This document shows, piece after piece, positions 8,802 through 17,487 of a stretch of 64,000 nt of DNA. The notes beneath the pieces are model-generated. The model was not told where the DNA came from. It made no database searches and saw only the letters and a list, made by a program, of their open reading frames with translations. The DNA comes from Dehalococcoidales bacterium. GTDB taxonomy: Bacteria; Chloroflexota; Dehalococcoidia; Dehalococcoidales; UBA2162. The position numbers and the translations under genes were made by a program. Every line of letters begins with the position of its first letter. Positions within the stretch are counted from its first letter, which is position 1. Location of the stretch: positions 13,239 to 77,238 of the forward strand of contig JAFGCW010000065.1 in NCBI GenBank assembly GCA_016932435.1. Reading direction: 5' to 3'.

Positions 8802-9566
8802 TTATCTAGCATCCGTATCACTGGCTTTGCGACATTCGTCGATGTATTTCAGTGCGAATTCAAGGTAACTTTCTATATTATCCTGCAGCAAACGCTCGTC
8901 TGCAAGCGTGTCATTCCCTTCGTAAGCTCGTAACGCTGCCTGTATGACAAATAACCACTCCGGAAATGTATCACTTGCCCACAAGCCGCTGAAACGCTTA
9001 GAAACAACCACATTCCGTTCCTGGACACTATACATTATCCGGCACAGGTTCAGGACGCAATAAGCAGGATATTTTAAATTATTCTTTATGTACTCTATTT
9101 CGTGATCGAGTGCCGCTGTAGTTTCTTCCCAAGACGGAATTGGAAAAATATCATCAGGTTCAGGTCCATAAAGAGTGATATACCTGCCTGCCCTGACATG
9201 GGCTCGGTGCAGAGCCCACCATTCATCACTCATATTGGTTTTAAGCTGGTTCGAAGGTAATTCGGCTTTCTGCGCGTCCTCGAACAGGATGTACCATATA
9301 TCGAGTTCCTGGCCAAGTGGAGGATAGTCTTTCTTCAGCCTGACATACAGGCGGAATACAGCTTCCCTGTCCTGGTCATCCAGCGGTTCATTCAGAATTA
9401 CATAGCAGTCGATATCGGTAACCGGTCCGGAATCCGGAAAAACCGCGGCGCCGTACATGTATATTCCATACAACTTTCCTCCGAGTATTTCCTTCAAACC
9501 ACCGACCAGCCCGTTACAAATCTCCTGTACGTTTGAAGGAAGCCCTCTGAATTCCAAGGTTTTCAC
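8802..9566 (-). CDS. Aminoglycoside nucleotidyltransferase-like protein (AadA/DUF4111 type)
   Basis: 254 residues with a GTG start. The N-terminal nucleotidyltransferase fold shows MYGAAVFPDSGPVTDIDCYV, matching the GS-x9-DxD pattern of pol-beta-type transferases except that the usual Ser after Gly is Ala. The C-terminal helical half (...ALDHEIEYIKNNLKYPAYCVLNLCRIMY...) matches the domain found after AadA-type transferases. Known relatives adenylylate spectinomycin or streptomycin. Many environmental homologues have no shown resistance role, so substrate is left open. The Ser to Ala change may matter for phosphate binding. Confidence 0.75.
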   Translation of the reverse strand: MKTLEFRGLPSNVQEICNGLVGGLKEILGGKLYGIYMYGAAVFPDSGPVTDIDCYVILNEPLDDQDREAVFRLYVRLKKDYPPLGQELDIWYILFEDAQKAELPSNQLKTNMSDEWWALHRAHVRAGRYITLYGPEPDDIFPIPSWEETTAALDHEIEYIKNNLKYPAYCVLNLCRIMYSVQERNVVVSKRFSGLWASDTFPEWLFVIQAALRAYEGNDTLADERLLQDNIESYLEFALKYIDECRKASDTDAR

Positions 9567-9601
9567 CTGCCGGTTTATTATATTGAATTATCCGGCTCGT
9601 T

Positions 9602-10969
9602 CTAGCTTGTGACCTTCGCCGGTATAATACCCGGAAGCGGCACATCCTGGTCGAGTAGTTTTTCCTGCAGTTTTCCGTAATCGACCTGCCTGGGCTGTAT
9701 TCCTTCTTTCACCGCCATGGCGGCGGCAGTGCCAGATGCCTGCCCCATTGCGATACAGTGGGGAATGAGGTTTGCCATGTTGTTCGCCGCGCCGTCTGAG
9801 GAGAAGCTACGTCCCGCAACCAGGAGTCCTTCCGTCTTTACCGGAACAAGGCAACGGTAAGGAATGTATACATATTTACCATGGGATTCTTGCGGCGGAC
9901 CCATACGTGGGATAACGGCTATGGTATCCGGGTACTGTTTTCCGCTCTTTATATCTTCATCGGATATTCTTGTCTCACCGATCACTCTTCGGCCGCCACG
10001 TGTCCCGGTCTGCGAGGCCGTGTCCAGGATAAAGCTGTTCTCGAATCCGGGGATGTTCTTCTTCAGGAAGTCGAATCCCTTACGCATCATTTTACGCATG
10101 CTTACTTCAAGCTCGGTAAGGTGTTCCACATTCAGGTTATCGAGGTTCGGTATCCAGTTGTTTACCCACATCACGTCGTTGCGGGGTGAAGGCAAAGGAA
10201 GCAGCCTGGTCCCGGCAATTTTAGTCATTTCATTCATCAGCGACTGCGCTTTTTCAGGTTCGTTCTCCCTGAAATCACAGTATTTCTGGTAATCGCCGTT
10301 ACCAATTCTAAAAACAAGGGCAAGCATCGAGCTTCTCAGCGATGGATCGAAACCACCTTCCCACTCTGCTCCGGCTGTAGGAAGAAGATCGCCGTCACCG
10401 GTGCCGTCTATGATTACCTTGCCCATGACGGCCTGCCTGCCGGACTTGCTTTCGAATACGACGCCTTTCACCACACCGTCTTCAACAATCGCCCGGGTTC
10501 CCCAGGAATGCAGGAGCAGTTTTATTCCTGCATCTTCTACCATGTCGTTGAGGATGCATTTCAGCAGTTCCGGGTCTACCCAGGCGGTATACTCGATCCT
10601 GCCTTTATTTACATTGCCCATGAACCGCCGCCAGTAGGAGACCAGCTTTTCATCGGGAGAGCCTATCTCGCTGCGTCGAGGTACCAGGACGCCGCCAATG
10701 GGATCAAGCCTGTCAATCCATTCCTGTGTCAGACCGGCTATCTGCTGCTCTTCCGAGCCATCGCTCATGTGGGGTATCTGGATAACGATACCTCCTGTAG
10801 CCATGCCGCCGAGATGACCGTACCTTTCAACCAGGACGGTTTTGGCACCATTGCGTGCCGCGGCTACCGCCGCCGAATGTCCGCCCGGTCCTCCCCCGAC
10901 CACTACTACCTCCGCTTCGGTAAGTACCTTTATATCCTGCCCCGGTTCCTTAATATATCTATCTGCCAT
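9602..10969 (-). CDS. FAD-dependent oxidoreductase (FAD_oxidored family)
   Basis: About 455 residues. I choose the second ATG (MADRYIKEPG) because GGAGG lies seven bases before it and only one base before the first. The dinucleotide-binding motif VVVGGGPGGHSAAVAAARNG is followed by the FAD ribose-binding acidic residue in VLVERYG and by GHLGGMATGG, typical of this family. A second FAD-contact region appears near the C-terminus (LLVAGRSFSSDGAANNMANL). The family includes a range of flavin oxidoreductases of unknown substrate. It stands alone between the transferase gene and the divergent glycosylase. Confidence 0.85.
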   Translation of the reverse strand: MADRYIKEPGQDIKVLTEAEVVVVGGGPGGHSAAVAAARNGAKTVLVERYGHLGGMATGGIVIQIPHMSDGSEEQQIAGLTQEWIDRLDPIGGVLVPRRSEIGSPDEKLVSYWRRFMGNVNKGRIEYTAWVDPELLKCILNDMVEDAGIKLLLHSWGTRAIVEDGVVKGVVFESKSGRQAVMGKVIIDGTGDGDLLPTAGAEWEGGFDPSLRSSMLALVFRIGNGDYQKYCDFRENEPEKAQSLMNEMTKIAGTRLLPLPSPRNDVMWVNNWIPNLDNLNVEHLTELEVSMRKMMRKGFDFLKKNIPGFENSFILDTASQTGTRGGRRVIGETRISDEDIKSGKQYPDTIAVIPRMGPPQESHGKYVYIPYRCLVPVKTEGLLVAGRSFSSDGAANNMANLIPHCIAMGQASGTAAAMAVKEGIQPRQVDYGKLQEKLLDQDVPLPGIIPAKVTS

Positions 10970-11089
10970 GCTCATTCCTCCGTCATCGCGTATTGGATTC
11001 CGTGTGTACGTAATACTATTTCATAGTGATAATGCGGTGTCAAACCCAGCAGTCCAACAAACCGTTAGGTGGTATACTAATACTATATA

Positions 11090-11938
11090 GTGGCGGAAGT
11101 TTATTCACTTTTTCGAAAAAATGGGCTGACTCCCAGGGTTATCTCTTTTTTCCAGACCGTTATCCGGGATTATTACCGGGAATATGGGCGTGTATTTCCC
11201 TGGCGGGAGACTGCCGATCCTTACCATATCCTGGTGTCGGAGTTAATGCTTCAGCAGACCCAGACTTCACGAGTAACAGAGAAATATATCGAGTTTATTA
11301 CCGCTTTTCCGGATGTGTTTCAACTTGCACGATCACCCTTTCGCGAAGTGCTCCGTATCTGGCAGGGGCTTGGGTATAATCGGCGTGCCCTGGCGCTTCA
11401 CAAAACCGCCGGTGAAATAGCAGACAGGTATCATGGGCGAGTGCCCGATGATCCAATCCTGCTTCGCCAACTTCCAGGTGTCGGTGAATACACTGCTGCG
11501 GCGATGATGGCGATTGCGTTCAATAAACCAGCCATTGTAATCGATACGAATATCCGTACCGTTTTCCTCTATTTCTTTTTCAGGGATACGGAGACAGTCG
11601 GTAAAAGTGAGATCGTACCATTTCTCGAAGCGACGCTTGACCGGGATTCTCCGCGGGAGTGGTATTACGCCTTGTTTGACTATGGCGCCATGTTAAAACA
11701 GGAGAACAAGGACCTGGAAGTGGGGAAAAGGAGAAAGCAAAGTACATTCCGGGGATCCGACCGTGAGTTACGAGGTAATATTCTCCGGTTGCTTCTGGAT
11801 ACTGAGGAAATGACCGAAGATCAACTTCTTACCCGATTACCGCCTGAGGACGAACGTGTGCGGCGTATCATCGCCCAACTCCATCAGGAAGGTCTTATAG
11901 ACAGCAGTGATGGACCTTTACGAATCAGGCAGCAGTGA
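11090..11938 (+). CDS. MutY-like adenine glycosylase without Fe-S cluster, copy 1
   Basis: 282 residues with a GTG start. The HhH-GPD core is clear: ILVSELMLQQTQTSRV carries the catalytic Glu region, QLPGVGEYTAAAMMAIAF the helix-hairpin-helix, and AIVIDTNIRTV the catalytic Asp. MutY and Nth normally have four Cys binding a 4Fe-4S cluster after this core; here there are none, and the tail is a winged-helix-like domain (EEMTEDQL...IAQLHQEGLI) instead of the MutT-like 8-oxoG reader. The likely role is removal of mispaired adenine. TATACT eleven bases before the GTG and no ribosome site suggest a leaderless or nearly leaderless message. A close paralogue lies at 16597. Confidence 0.85.
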   Translation: MAEVYSLFRKNGLTPRVISFFQTVIRDYYREYGRVFPWRETADPYHILVSELMLQQTQTSRVTEKYIEFITAFPDVFQLARSPFREVLRIWQGLGYNRRALALHKTAGEIADRYHGRVPDDPILLRQLPGVGEYTAAAMMAIAFNKPAIVIDTNIRTVFLYFFFRDTETVGKSEIVPFLEATLDRDSPREWYYALFDYGAMLKQENKDLEVGKRRKQSTFRGSDRELRGNILRLLLDTEEMTEDQLLTRLPPEDERVRRIIAQLHQEGLIDSSDGPLRIRQQ

Positions 11939-11987
11939 TCCGGTACCCGATAATCAATCGGGGATACCAAACTAAGCCGTAGCGTAT

Positions 11988-12038
11988 ATCCTGTGAATAC
12001 TTTAGAACGTATTTATCGATATCAAACTCTCGCTTCAG
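11988..12038 (-). pseudogene. Relic of the 3' end of a class II photolyase gene
   Basis: Read on the minus strand in one frame this gives LKREFDIDKYVLKYSQD. The intact photolyase at 17488 ends LKRKFDIEKYVQKYSID; 13 of 17 residues agree. The position relative to the upstream glycosylase is the same in both places (about 50 bases after it, convergent). Similarity stops abruptly at 12038. I read this as what is left of a second photolyase after deletion. Confidence 0.7.
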
Positions 12039-12060
12039 ACCTGAAGCGTTTAGAGTTTAA
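12027..12060. repeat. Inverted repeat at the photolyase-relic breakpoint
   Basis: AAACTCTCGCTTCAG and CTGAAGCG-TTT-AGAGTTT face each other across two bases, with a three-base bulge. The left arm belongs to the photolyase relic; the right arm is not found in the intact gene. It may mark how the deletion arose. Confidence 0.55.
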
Positions 12061-12251
12061 ACAATCCTGTTTTGGTGTGCTTTACAGCATCCAAGATGTA
12101 AATAGACGTTTAAAGTACATTTCTGGTAGAAAGTATATGTCATTAAACAAAAACAGGAAAGTGAAGCAGTGCAAGACTAAAATGAGTGCATGCGTAATTT
12201 ACGCTGATAGTACAAAAACGCAGCAGATATTAATAATAACGCATGGATAAG

Positions 12252-13232
12252 TTAAGTAGCTATGGTTTCTTCCCATAGGGTTGACTGCAGGAAACTGGCC
12301 AGATTGATTTTCTTGTTGGTAAGGTTGAGTTTATGCCGTATCTTCTCCCTGTGGCGGTTAATAGTAGCTTCGGACACGTTACGCATTTCTGCTATTTCTT
12401 TTGTCCGCATACCGTTGCGGATCATATTGCATATCGAGAGTTCAGTTGGTGTCACAGAATAATTTTTAGCGGATAACTTGCTGATAAAGGGCGACGTAAT
12501 TTCATCGAGATTCGTCCGCAGTAGTTCAACGTATTTTTTCCTGGATTCAGGTAACTGCATGATAAGAGCATTCAGAATCGGTGTCAGTATTTTATCGACA
12601 TTCGTTTTAATATCTTTATGTATCTCCTGTTTTTCCTGCTCGATACGTTCCATTATTAGCCGTAACGCCGTATTAGCTTCCTGGAGGGCCTGGCGTTCCA
12701 GGGTCAATTGCTGATTGGTCTCTTGTAATTCCAGATCTGAGGATATTCTGGTGGCTATGGTGCCGATTTGCTCGGCCACGGCATCCAGCAGAGCGCGTTC
12801 CTCTTTTAAGAAAGGTCCTTCATCAGCCGGAGGACATTCTTCAAGGTAAAAAATAGTACATTCCCCAACGGCTTCGTGGTACATATAAATAAGGGATGAT
12901 TGCCGCCAAGGTGTAACCTCGAACTTTTCACTGGCGTAAGTATTTCCCTTGTAGAATATTCGGGCACAGGTTACCTCCGGATACTGCCATGAATAGGGCA
13001 GGAAATTGACTAATTCCTGTAAGAGTTCCTCGATCGAATACATATAACGTTCGGCAAGTTGTGAAATGCCGTACAGGCAGTTCAGTTCCTTGATACGCTC
13101 GCGAAGAGCATAGTCGACTTTTCCCGGATCGGTCTCAGTTGAAAACGGTATCCGCCACAGCAATGCCAGTTCTCTGGAAGGGAACGAGAATGGTTGGTCT
13201 TCTATCGGATTGCTATTTTCCTTGTTTTCCAT
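12252..13232 (-). CDS. LuxR-type regulator with GAF-like sensor and coiled coil
   Basis: 326 residues. Residues about 40-170 resemble a GAF domain (...LNCLYGISQLAERY..., ...LKEERALLDAVAEQIGTIATRI...). A long coiled coil follows (ETNQQLTLERQALQEANTAL...). The C-terminus is a LuxR/NarL-type helix-turn-helix: LSICNMIRNGMRTKEIAEMR with NVSEATINRHREKIRHKL as the recognition part. There is no receiver domain, so it probably binds a small ligand or redox cofactor directly. It is divergent from the NuoE/F/G-like operon and a perfect palindrome lies 16 bases before its start, pointing to control of itself and perhaps that operon. Confidence 0.8.
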   Translation of the reverse strand: MENKENSNPIEDQPFSFPSRELALLWRIPFSTETDPGKVDYALRERIKELNCLYGISQLAERYMYSIEELLQELVNFLPYSWQYPEVTCARIFYKGNTYASEKFEVTPWRQSSLIYMYHEAVGECTIFYLEECPPADEGPFLKEERALLDAVAEQIGTIATRISSDLELQETNQQLTLERQALQEANTALRLIMERIEQEKQEIHKDIKTNVDKILTPILNALIMQLPESRKKYVELLRTNLDEITSPFISKLSAKNYSVTPTELSICNMIRNGMRTKEIAEMRNVSEATINRHREKIRHKLNLTNKKINLASFLQSTLWEETIAT

Positions 13233-13247
13233 CCTACCCTCGCTGTT

Positions 13248-13270
13248 AATGCCTATTAGATATAGGCATT
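13248..13270. promoter_or_regulatory. Palindromic operator between the LuxR-type regulator and the NuoE operon
   Basis: AATGCCTAT-TAGAT-ATAGGCATT is a perfect nine-base inverted repeat in the 126-base divergent intergenic space. LuxR/NarL helix-turn-helix dimers bind such sites. It has no T run and so is not a terminator. Confidence 0.5.
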
Positions 13271-13358
13271 ATAAGTGCATTAATTCCGTATTTACTACAC
13301 AAAGCCTATCATTTATCCTGATGATAATCAATTAATCTCAGTATAAAAGGAGATGAGG

Positions 13359-13865
13359 ATGGATCAACAGATACTTACACATATTCTGGAGGGGCGCCGC
13401 AGCCAGCCAAATCAACTGATAGAAGTACTCCAGGATGTCCAGGAACAGTATGAATATATACCCCGGGAAGCCATGCAGATGGTGTCGAAAGAACTCGGTG
13501 TTCCGATAATCGAAGTGTTCCGGGTAGCGTCGTTCTATAAAGCTTTCAGGCTGAAACCCGCTGGTAAACATATCCTGACATTTTGTACAGGTACCGCCTG
13601 TCATGTCAGAGGTTCCGACCTGCTGGTTAATCAGGCTACCAGCCAGCTTGGCATCGAATCCGGTGAAGTGACGTCCGACGGCATCTTTTCTATCGAACGG
13701 GTAAATTGCCTTGGTGCCTGCGCTCTCGGGCCGATTGTGGTTGATAACGGCACGTATTACCACCACATGACCCCTGCCAGACTCCGTAAACTTATAGAAT
13801 CCATTTATGAAAAAGAAGCGGCGTTGAAAGAAGAGGAGGTAGAGGTATATGCCGAGATTGAATAG
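13359..13865 (+). CDS. NuoE/HndA-like 2Fe-2S subunit
   Basis: 168 residues. AGGAG lies six bases before the ATG at 13359; an ATG six bases earlier is too close to it. Thioredoxin-like 2Fe-2S fold with the four ligands as CTGTAC (C-x4-C) and CLGACALGP (C-x3-C), the NuoE arrangement. The N-terminal helical part (...LIEVLQDVQEQYEYIPREAMQMVSKELGVPI...) is standard. It passes electrons from the flavin subunit. It overlaps the next gene by 17 bases, so the two are made together. Confidence 0.9.
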   Translation: MDQQILTHILEGRRSQPNQLIEVLQDVQEQYEYIPREAMQMVSKELGVPIIEVFRVASFYKAFRLKPAGKHILTFCTGTACHVRGSDLLVNQATSQLGIESGEVTSDGIFSIERVNCLGACALGPIVVDNGTYYHHMTPARLRKLIESIYEKEAALKEEEVEVYAEIE

Positions 13866-15705
13866 TATTCGTGAACTGGATCATCTTCGAGAAAACCTGA
13901 AAGAGCGACATCAGAACCATACTCACACAATCTCATTATGTGGTGGTACCGGCTGCCAGGCTTCGAATTCCCGCGATGTCGCTGAAGCTTTAAAAGTCGA
14001 ATTATCCAGGCAGGGTTTGGGAGAAAAAGTGCGACTTTGCGTAACCGGTTGTCACGGCTTCTGTGAGCAGGGGCCTGTTATGGTCATCGAGCCGGGTAAT
14101 ATCCTCTACTGTCACGTATCACCGGAAGATGTTTTTGAAATCGTTTATCAGACAATCATGAAAGGAGAAATTGTAGAGCACCTGGTATATACCGACCCGG
14201 TATCAGGCGAAAAGTATATTACCGAAGCGGATATACCATTTTATAAGGCTCAGGACCGCCAGATACTTTCCCGGAATAAGAAGATTGATCCTTGTTCAGT
14301 TGAAGATTACATATTATCCGGCGGATACTCTGCGCTGTCACTAGTTTTGAATAATGGCTACACTCCTGAGCGGATTGTGAACGAAGTACTGGACTCCGGA
14401 TTACGTGGGCGTGGCGGCGGCGGATTTCCTACGGGGCGAAAATGGCTGGAGTGCAGTGAAGCGCCCGGTGATGAGAAATACGTTATCTGTAACGCGGATG
14501 AGGGTGATCCCGGAGCGTATATGGACCGGTGTGTACTGGAAGGCAATCCTCACCTGGTTCTTGAAGGTATGATTATCGGAGCGCGGGCTATCGGAGCTAG
14601 TAAAGGATATATCTATGTTCGTAATGAATATCCCCTTGCGGTAGAGCATTCTCGAGTGGCTGTCGAACAGGCTCGTGAACTGGGATTCCTTGGCAGGAAT
14701 ATTCTAGGTTCGACTTTTTCATTCGATGTGGAAATTGCGCGTGGTGGAGGGGCTTTCGTCTGCGGTGAATCAACCGCTCTGATGGCTTCTATCGAGGGAA
14801 AGGTAGGAGAACCTAGAGCAAAAGATGTCCATACGGTTGTTGACGGTCTTTATCACAAGCCTACCACACTCAATAATGTCGAGACCTGGGCAAACGTACC
14901 ATCGATAATTCTGAACGGTTCTTCATGGTTTAATTCGAGAGGAACCGAAGGAAGCAAAGGAACAAAAATACTTGCTCTGACAGGTCGTATAATGAACACC
15001 GGCCTTGTCGAAGTACCTATGGGTATACCGATTTCAGACGTGGTATATGGTATCGGCGGCGGATCGGTAAACGGTAACAAAATCAAGGCGGTACAGATAG
15101 GCGGCCCGTCGGGTGGATGTTTACCGGCTGAACAATTCGACCTGCCGGTTGATTTCGATATCCTCGCGGATGCAGGCTCTATGGTCGGCTCCGGTGGGAT
15201 GGTGGTAATGGATGAAAGCTCCTGTATGGTAGATGTTGCCAGGTACTTCCTGGAATTTCTTCAGGACGAGTCGTGCGGTAAATGTGTCCCCTGCCGCCTT
15301 GGAATAGACCGGATGCTGGAAATAATTACCGATATTACCGAAGGAAGGGGGACGCTCCAACAACTCGACCTTTTGGAGGAGCTGGCGGAAACGGTATCCG
15401 AAACTGCTCTGTGCGGACTTGGTAAAACAGCGCCGAATCCGGTACTTACTACCCTTCACTATTTCCGCCCCGAATACGAAGCCCATATACAAGAAAAACG
15501 GTGTCCTGCCGGTGTTTGTAAGGAGTTGATTACCTATAGTATCGATCCTGAGAAATGCACTGGTTGCGGAGTATGTTTAAAGAGTTGTACTCATGGTGCG
15601 ATTTCCGGAGAGAAAAAACAACCTCATGTCATCGATGCTGATCTGTGTCAAAAATGCGGTATCTGCCGCAGTGAATGCAGGTTCGATGCCATTCAGGTTA
15701 TTTAA
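13849..15705 (+). CDS. NuoF/HndC-like NADH-binding flavoprotein with extra ferredoxin domains
   Basis: 618 residues. Domains in order: an N-terminal 2Fe-2S thioredoxin-like domain (CGGTGCQASNSR, CVTGCHGFCEQ); the NuoF core with the FMN/NADH glycine loop GRGGGGFPTGRKW and GGGAFVCGESTALMASIEG; the 4Fe-4S ligand set ESCGKCVPCRLG; and a C-terminal 2x[4Fe-4S] ferredoxin (CTGCGVCLKSCTHGA, CQKCGICRSECRFDA). This is the layout of HndC/HydB-type subunits of NAD(P)-linked hydrogenases and formate dehydrogenases, some of which bifurcate electrons. A good ribosome site GAGGAGG lies in the preceding gene. Confidence 0.92.
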   Translation: MPRLNSIRELDHLRENLKERHQNHTHTISLCGGTGCQASNSRDVAEALKVELSRQGLGEKVRLCVTGCHGFCEQGPVMVIEPGNILYCHVSPEDVFEIVYQTIMKGEIVEHLVYTDPVSGEKYITEADIPFYKAQDRQILSRNKKIDPCSVEDYILSGGYSALSLVLNNGYTPERIVNEVLDSGLRGRGGGGFPTGRKWLECSEAPGDEKYVICNADEGDPGAYMDRCVLEGNPHLVLEGMIIGARAIGASKGYIYVRNEYPLAVEHSRVAVEQARELGFLGRNILGSTFSFDVEIARGGGAFVCGESTALMASIEGKVGEPRAKDVHTVVDGLYHKPTTLNNVETWANVPSIILNGSSWFNSRGTEGSKGTKILALTGRIMNTGLVEVPMGIPISDVVYGIGGGSVNGNKIKAVQIGGPSGGCLPAEQFDLPVDFDILADAGSMVGSGGMVVMDESSCMVDVARYFLEFLQDESCGKCVPCRLGIDRMLEIITDITEGRGTLQQLDLLEELAETVSETALCGLGKTAPNPVLTTLHYFRPEYEAHIQEKRCPAGVCKELITYSIDPEKCTGCGVCLKSCTHGAISGEKKQPHVIDADLCQKCGICRSECRFDAIQVI

Positions 15706-15723
15706 ACAGGAAGGAATATTAAT

Positions 15724-16425
15724 ATGCAGCAGTTTGTTAATGTTACGATAGATGGCGCAATCATCAAGGCGGTGAAAGGAACGAGTGTTCTCGATACGGC
15801 AATTGAGTATGGCATTTGCATTCCTCATCTGTGCCATATACCCTATGTTTCCAATATGGGTGCCTGTCGTTTATGCATTGTGGAGAATGTGGTAAATGGA
15901 CGTTCGAAAGTTACCACCTCCTGCACATTGAATGTAGAAGATGGCATGGAGATATGGACCAATACAGAAAAGATACGCAGATTACGGAGAAATATTGCCG
16001 AGTTGCTGGTTGCTCAGGCGCCTAACTCACGAGCAATCCAGGACGTAGCTGTCCGTTGCGGTGTCACAGAGGTGCGTTATCCTTTCAGGAATGAGAATTG
16101 TATTCTGTGCGGACGTTGCGTCAGGGTATGTGAAGAAATCTGGCAGGCGAGAGCGAGGGGATTCGTCGGTCGTGGTAAGGAACGCCACGTCGACTTTCCT
16201 TTCGGTATACGACCTGATTTCTGCAAGGAATGTGGTGCCTGCATTCAGCTTTGCCCGATGACCATTCCACCCTGTGACGGACCGATAAAAGACGGAGAAG
16301 AATATCTCTGCGGAAAATGTGCTTCTCAGCTCATGATTGGTGAAGAAATGCCGCTGGGCAGCTGCTCCTGGTGCAAACTGGGCGAAGGATTTGGCTGCGG
16401 ACGTTATGTCGGTGTACTGAGATAG
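15724..16425 (+). CDS. NuoG-N-terminal/HoxU-like Fe-S subunit
   Basis: 233 residues, far shorter than NuoG (about 700-900). It starts with a plant-type 2Fe-2S domain (GICIPHLCHIPYVSNMGACR, C-x11-C-x2-C), then CILCGRCVRVC and CKECGACIQLCP as two 4Fe-4S binding sites. It ends with a further Cys-rich tail (CGKCASQLM, CSWCKLGEGFGC) that I do not see in HoxU. No molybdopterin or hydrogenase catalytic domain is present here or nearby. It likely wires the NuoE/F pair to a catalytic partner encoded elsewhere. A hairpin terminator follows. Confidence 0.85.
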   Translation: MQQFVNVTIDGAIIKAVKGTSVLDTAIEYGICIPHLCHIPYVSNMGACRLCIVENVVNGRSKVTTSCTLNVEDGMEIWTNTEKIRRLRRNIAELLVAQAPNSRAIQDVAVRCGVTEVRYPFRNENCILCGRCVRVCEEIWQARARGFVGRGKERHVDFPFGIRPDFCKECGACIQLCPMTIPPCDGPIKDGEEYLCGKCASQLMIGEEMPLGSCSWCKLGEGFGCGRYVGVLR

Positions 16426-16485
16426 CGTCTGATTAAATAACATCAAAACGGGTGTATGTAGTTACCGTTCTTTTTTACTTGCATG

Positions 16486-16520
16486 AGGGATTTCTGAATA
16501 TGTTCAGAGATCCCTTTATT
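16486..16520 (+). terminator. Terminator of the NuoE/F/G-like operon
   Basis: AGGGATTTCTGAA and TTCAGAGATCCCT form a long stem with one mismatch, followed by TTATT. It sits 60 bases after the last gene of the operon. Confidence 0.6.
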
Positions 16521-16596
16521 AATTGATTATGTAAAAATATGAACAACGTCTGATGATAAGTTCATATGTCAGGAAATGCTATACTAATACCATACA

Positions 16597-17442
16597 GTGT
16601 TAGATATTTATTCACTTTTTCAAAAACATGGATTGACTCCTGAGGCTGTCTCTTCTTTCCAGACTGTCATCAAAGACTATTACCGGGAATATGGGCGCGT
16701 TTTTCCATGGCGGGAGACGACTGACCCTTACCATATCCTGGTATCGGAATTTATGCTTCAGCAGACCCAGACTTCACGGGTAGTAGATAAATATAACGAG
16801 TTTATTACTGCTTTCCCTGATGTGTTTCAACTGGCACGATCACCGTTTCGCGAGGTCCTCCGTGTCTGGCAGGGACTTGGATATAACCGGCGTGCCCTGG
16901 CGCTACATAAAACCGCCGGTGAAATAGCAGACAGGTTTTACGGACAGGTGCCCGATAATCCAATCCTGCTTCACCAGCTTCCTGGCGTGGGAGAGTATAC
17001 CGCTTCGGCGATGATCGCGATAGCATTCAATAAACCGGCCATCGTTATTGATACGAATATCCGTACCGTTTACCTCTATTTCTTTTTCAGGGAGACGGAA
17101 ACAGTCGGCAAAAATGAGATTGTACCGTTTATCGAAGCGACACTCGACCAAGATTCTCCACGAGAGTGGTATTACGCGTTGTTTGATTACGGTGCCATGT
17201 TAAAACGGGAGAACAAGGACCGGGAAGCAGGGAAAAGGAGAAAACAGAGTACGTTCCGTGGATCCGACCGTGAGATAAGAGGTGACATTCTACGACTGCT
17301 ACTTGATACTGAGGAAATGACCGAAGACCAGCTTTTTGCCCGATTACTGTCTGATGAAGATCGCATCCGGCGTATTGTCTCTCAACTTCATGAAGAAGGT
17401 CTTATAGACAATAGTGATGGTAGTATCCGCATCAGGCGGTAG
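16597..17442 (+). CDS. MutY-like adenine glycosylase without Fe-S cluster, copy 2
   Basis: 281 residues, GTG start. By eye well over 80 percent identical in protein to copy 1 at 11090, with the same catalytic motifs, the same lack of cluster Cys residues and the same winged-helix tail. The shared upstream sequence TATACTAATAC lies at the same distance from the GTG in both copies and again no ribosome site is seen. It converges with the photolyase gene 45 bases downstream. Having two full, conserved copies suggests that both are under selection or that the duplication is recent. Confidence 0.85.
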   Translation: MLDIYSLFQKHGLTPEAVSSFQTVIKDYYREYGRVFPWRETTDPYHILVSEFMLQQTQTSRVVDKYNEFITAFPDVFQLARSPFREVLRVWQGLGYNRRALALHKTAGEIADRFYGQVPDNPILLHQLPGVGEYTASAMIAIAFNKPAIVIDTNIRTVYLYFFFRETETVGKNEIVPFIEATLDQDSPREWYYALFDYGAMLKRENKDREAGKRRKQSTFRGSDREIRGDILRLLLDTEEMTEDQLFARLLSDEDRIRRIVSQLHEEGLIDNSDGSIRIRR

Positions 17443-17487
17443 TGATCTGGTGTATGCCTATTATCGGGATTTATCCTACACCGAGTG

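Noticed and set aside
11993..12250. 85-residue plus-strand frame after the first glycosylase
   Set aside because: Its first part is the antisense of the photolyase relic and the rest has no ribosome site or protein-like pattern.
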